Assembly: GCA_002293265.1 (NCBI GenBank)
Contig: DBCW01000080.1
Location: forward strand, 8,374-15,578
Direction: 5' to 3'
Origin: Eggerthellales bacterium UBA948
GTDB taxonomy: Bacteria > Actinomycetota > Coriobacteriia > Coriobacteriales > UBA8131
Length of the DNA: 7,205 bases
Under the pieces are notes generated by a model that searched no databases, was not told the DNA's origin, and saw only the letters and a program-made list of their open reading frames with translations. Shown in pieces: positions 5,663 to 7,205 of the stretch. The translations under genes and the position numbers were made by a program. Each line of letters begins with the position of its first letter. The stretch's first letter is position 1.

Positions 5663-7205
5663 ACGCTTTCTCGATCTTAACGCAGGTCTTTTTGTAGTCC
5701 GGCTCTTTAGAAAGCGGATCGAAGTAATCATGAACTGCTAAGTTGATTAAAGCACCATTAGCGTTGTCGTCAAAGAATGGCGCAAATACAACGCCTTTAG
5801 GCGGAGTTGTACGACCGGCGGTGGAGACCTTAATGGTAAATGAACCATGTCTTGAGGTTACTTTCGCCATGTCGCCATCTTTTAGACCAAGAGCAGAAAG
5901 ATCTGCAGGGTTGACATCTAAAAGTGCCTCGGGCAAAGCATTGTTGAGCTCAGGAACACGACGTGTCATAGAGCCGGTGTGCCAATGCTCCAGCAAACGA
6001 CCGGTACAGAAGAAGTAAGGATACTCACTGTCCGGCTCTTCTGCCGGCGGCTCATAAGGACGGAACACTACTTTTGGCTTAAGTGCCGGTGTCTTATAGA
6101 AGACCACATCATCTCCATGACGTTCGGCCGGTGAGTATTGCTTGACACCATCAGAGTCCATGCCATCTACACTACCATTAGAGAAACGCCATTTGGTGCC
6201 CTTGTAGGAAGACCAGGTGGTTCCGGTGCCACGAACCGGCCAGGTGATACCATGGCGATCCAAATATGCATCGTATGGAGCCAGTCTCTTAGCCTCCATC
6301 TTCATAGGAGCCTTGGTGTATGTGCCATCTTCAGCTGTTGTACCAAATTTATTCTCGGCATCACTATCGATGGCCTTGGCTGCCTCAGGCATGAAGTCGT
6401 AATTGGTAAATCCAATGTACTCTTCCCAAACTGTGCGACTGATCGCACGCTGATCATCAGTTACAAAATCGCCTTTAGCGGTATCCCAGATGTTGCAGTT
6501 TTGCGAATCGGCACCAAACAGGACACTCATAGCATCTTTGTCACCGATTTTTTCACCTTCGAGAACTTTTTGGGCAACTTTGAGCATGATCCAAGCATCC
6601 CACATAGCCTCACCCGGAGGATTAAGAGCTTTCTCGAATACTGAAGTACGGCGCTCGGCATTACCAAACTGACCCTCGCGCTCAATCCACATAGCTGCAG
6701 GAAGTACTACGTCTGCATATTGCGTGGAGAGAGTTGGATACACCTCGTTGACCACAATAAACCCGTCGATAACACCTTGTGTTGTTGATGTAGCTCCACC
6801 AGCGGTGGTGTGTTGAGGAGTCTTGCCTAAGAAGCGGGTCAAATTAGGCATGGATACTGCCCAGTTGTTATGCGCAGACCACAAGAACTTAATAACTCCC
6901 TTGGAGAGATTTCTAAAGATAGCTGTGGTGTGCATACCGGCAAGTTTTAGACCGTCATCAAGGCCGGCAGGATCGGTGGTGGCGGATTGATCGGTGTTTG
7001 GACCGTCAAGGAACATGTTTGGCAGACCCCAGCAAGCCTCGGTAAAGCGACGATGCTGCGCGTTTGCTGTGAGCAAGTCTGCCGGTAGACGATGCATGAA
7101 TGTTCCAACTTCGCGTGCGGTACCGCAAGCGGTAGGCTGTCCGGTAAGTGAGAATGGACCGCAACCCGGCTTGGAGATCTTTCCTGTGAGCAGGTGCAGG
7201 TTGTA
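5661..7205 (-). CDS. napA: Periplasmic nitrate reductase catalytic subunit NapA, C-terminal 514 residues
   Basis: Reduces nitrate to nitrite at a Mo-bis(MGD) centre with one 4Fe-4S cluster, outside the cytoplasmic membrane after Tat export. The frame is open to the right edge, so the N-terminus (Tat signal, Fe-S cysteines and the Mo-ligating cysteine) lies outside. Visible, numbering from the edge: LLTGKISKPG (5-14), the NapA hallmark TGQPTACGTAREVG (21-34), then YPTLSTQYADVVLPAAMWIE and GNAERRTS, and the C-terminal molybdopterin-binding domain starting at TGRLLEHWHTGSMTRR (near 400), with VVFAPFFDD close to the end. Full NapA is about 750-830 residues, so roughly the last two thirds is present. 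The Met at 7095-7097 is internal, not the start. Downstream cytochrome, napD and napH genes support NapA over other DMSO-reductase-family enzymes; substrate specificity is inferred from the family. Confidence 0.94.
   Translation of the reverse strand, partial: YNLHLLTGKISKPGCGPFSLTGQPTACGTAREVGTFMHRLPADLLTANAQHRRFTEACWGLPNMFLDGPNTDQSATTDPAGLDDGLKLAGMHTTAIFRNLSKGVIKFLWSAHNNWAVSMPNLTRFLGKTPQHTTAGGATSTTQGVIDGFIVVNEVYPTLSTQYADVVLPAAMWIEREGQFGNAERRTSVFEKALNPPGEAMWDAWIMLKVAQKVLEGEKIGDKDAMSVLFGADSQNCNIWDTAKGDFVTDDQRAISRTVWEEYIGFTNYDFMPEAAKAIDSDAENKFGTTAEDGTYTKAPMKMEAKRLAPYDAYLDRHGITWPVRGTGTTWSSYKGTKWRFSNGSVDGMDSDGVKQYSPAERHGDDVVFYKTPALKPKVVFRPYEPPAEEPDSEYPYFFCTGRLLEHWHTGSMTRRVPELNNALPEALLDVNPADLSALGLKDGDMAKVTSRHGSFTIKVSTAGRTTPPKGVVFAPFFDDNANGALINLAVHDYFDPLSKEPDYKKTCVKIEKA

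Noticed and set aside
6138..6644. 168-codon open frame on the plus strand opposite napA
   Set aside because: The reverse frame encodes uninterrupted conserved NapA sequence; this one has no recognisable motifs or ribosome-binding site.
1..7205. CRISPR array, tRNA, rRNA or insertion sequence
   Set aside because: No regularly spaced identical repeats, no cloverleaf-type sequence, no transposase or terminal inverted repeats were found; nearly all of the window is coding.

Overview
The window is one co-directional block on the minus strand of an anaerobic, nitrate-respiring bacterium. Read in the direction of transcription (from position 7205 down to 1) it holds: the C-terminal part of a periplasmic nitrate reductase catalytic subunit (napA), a small lipoprotein dihaem cytochrome in the napB position, a strong intrinsic terminator, then napD, a NapH-type membrane ferredoxin, a methylenetetrahydrofolate reductase carrying a cysteine-rich C-terminal domain, formate-tetrahydrofolate ligase (fhs), and the first 231 codons of folD, which runs off the left edge. 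No convincing gene lies on the plus strand, and no gene-free stretch exceeds about 200 bases.

The genes form two functional groups. The nap group (about 3993-7205) reduces nitrate outside the cytoplasmic membrane: NapA is the Mo-bisMGD/4Fe-4S subunit, the dihaem lipoprotein feeds it electrons, NapD binds the NapA Tat signal, and the NapH-like protein links the quinone pool to iron-sulfur centres. The folate group (about 1-3988) has three enzymes of the methyl branch of the Wood-Ljungdahl/one-carbon pathway: formate to formyl-THF (Fhs), methenyl/methylene-THF interconversion (FolD) and methylene-THF to methyl-THF (MetF type).

The two groups are physically joined. napD and napH overlap by 4 bases (ATGA), and the reductase starts only 4 bases after the napH stop, so napD-napH-metF looks like one transcription unit, separated from napA-napB by the terminator. 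This invites the idea that the NapH-like protein also serves the folate reductase, or that methyl-group oxidation is coupled to nitrate respiration. That is inference.

The FolD is unusual: the two positions matching E. coli Lys54 and Gln98, needed for cyclohydrolase activity, are Ala and Leu, while the Asp121 position is kept. It is probably a dehydrogenase that depends on a separate cyclohydrolase (FchA type), which is not in this window.

Taxonomy is tentative. The cytochrome has a lipobox instead of a plain periplasmic signal peptide, suggesting a monoderm. Fhs, a divergent FolD and a cysteine-tailed MetF together point to anaerobic Gram-positive lineages such as Coriobacteriia (Actinomycetota) or Clostridia. 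Base composition is moderate to AT-leaning, so a typical high-GC Eggerthella is less likely.
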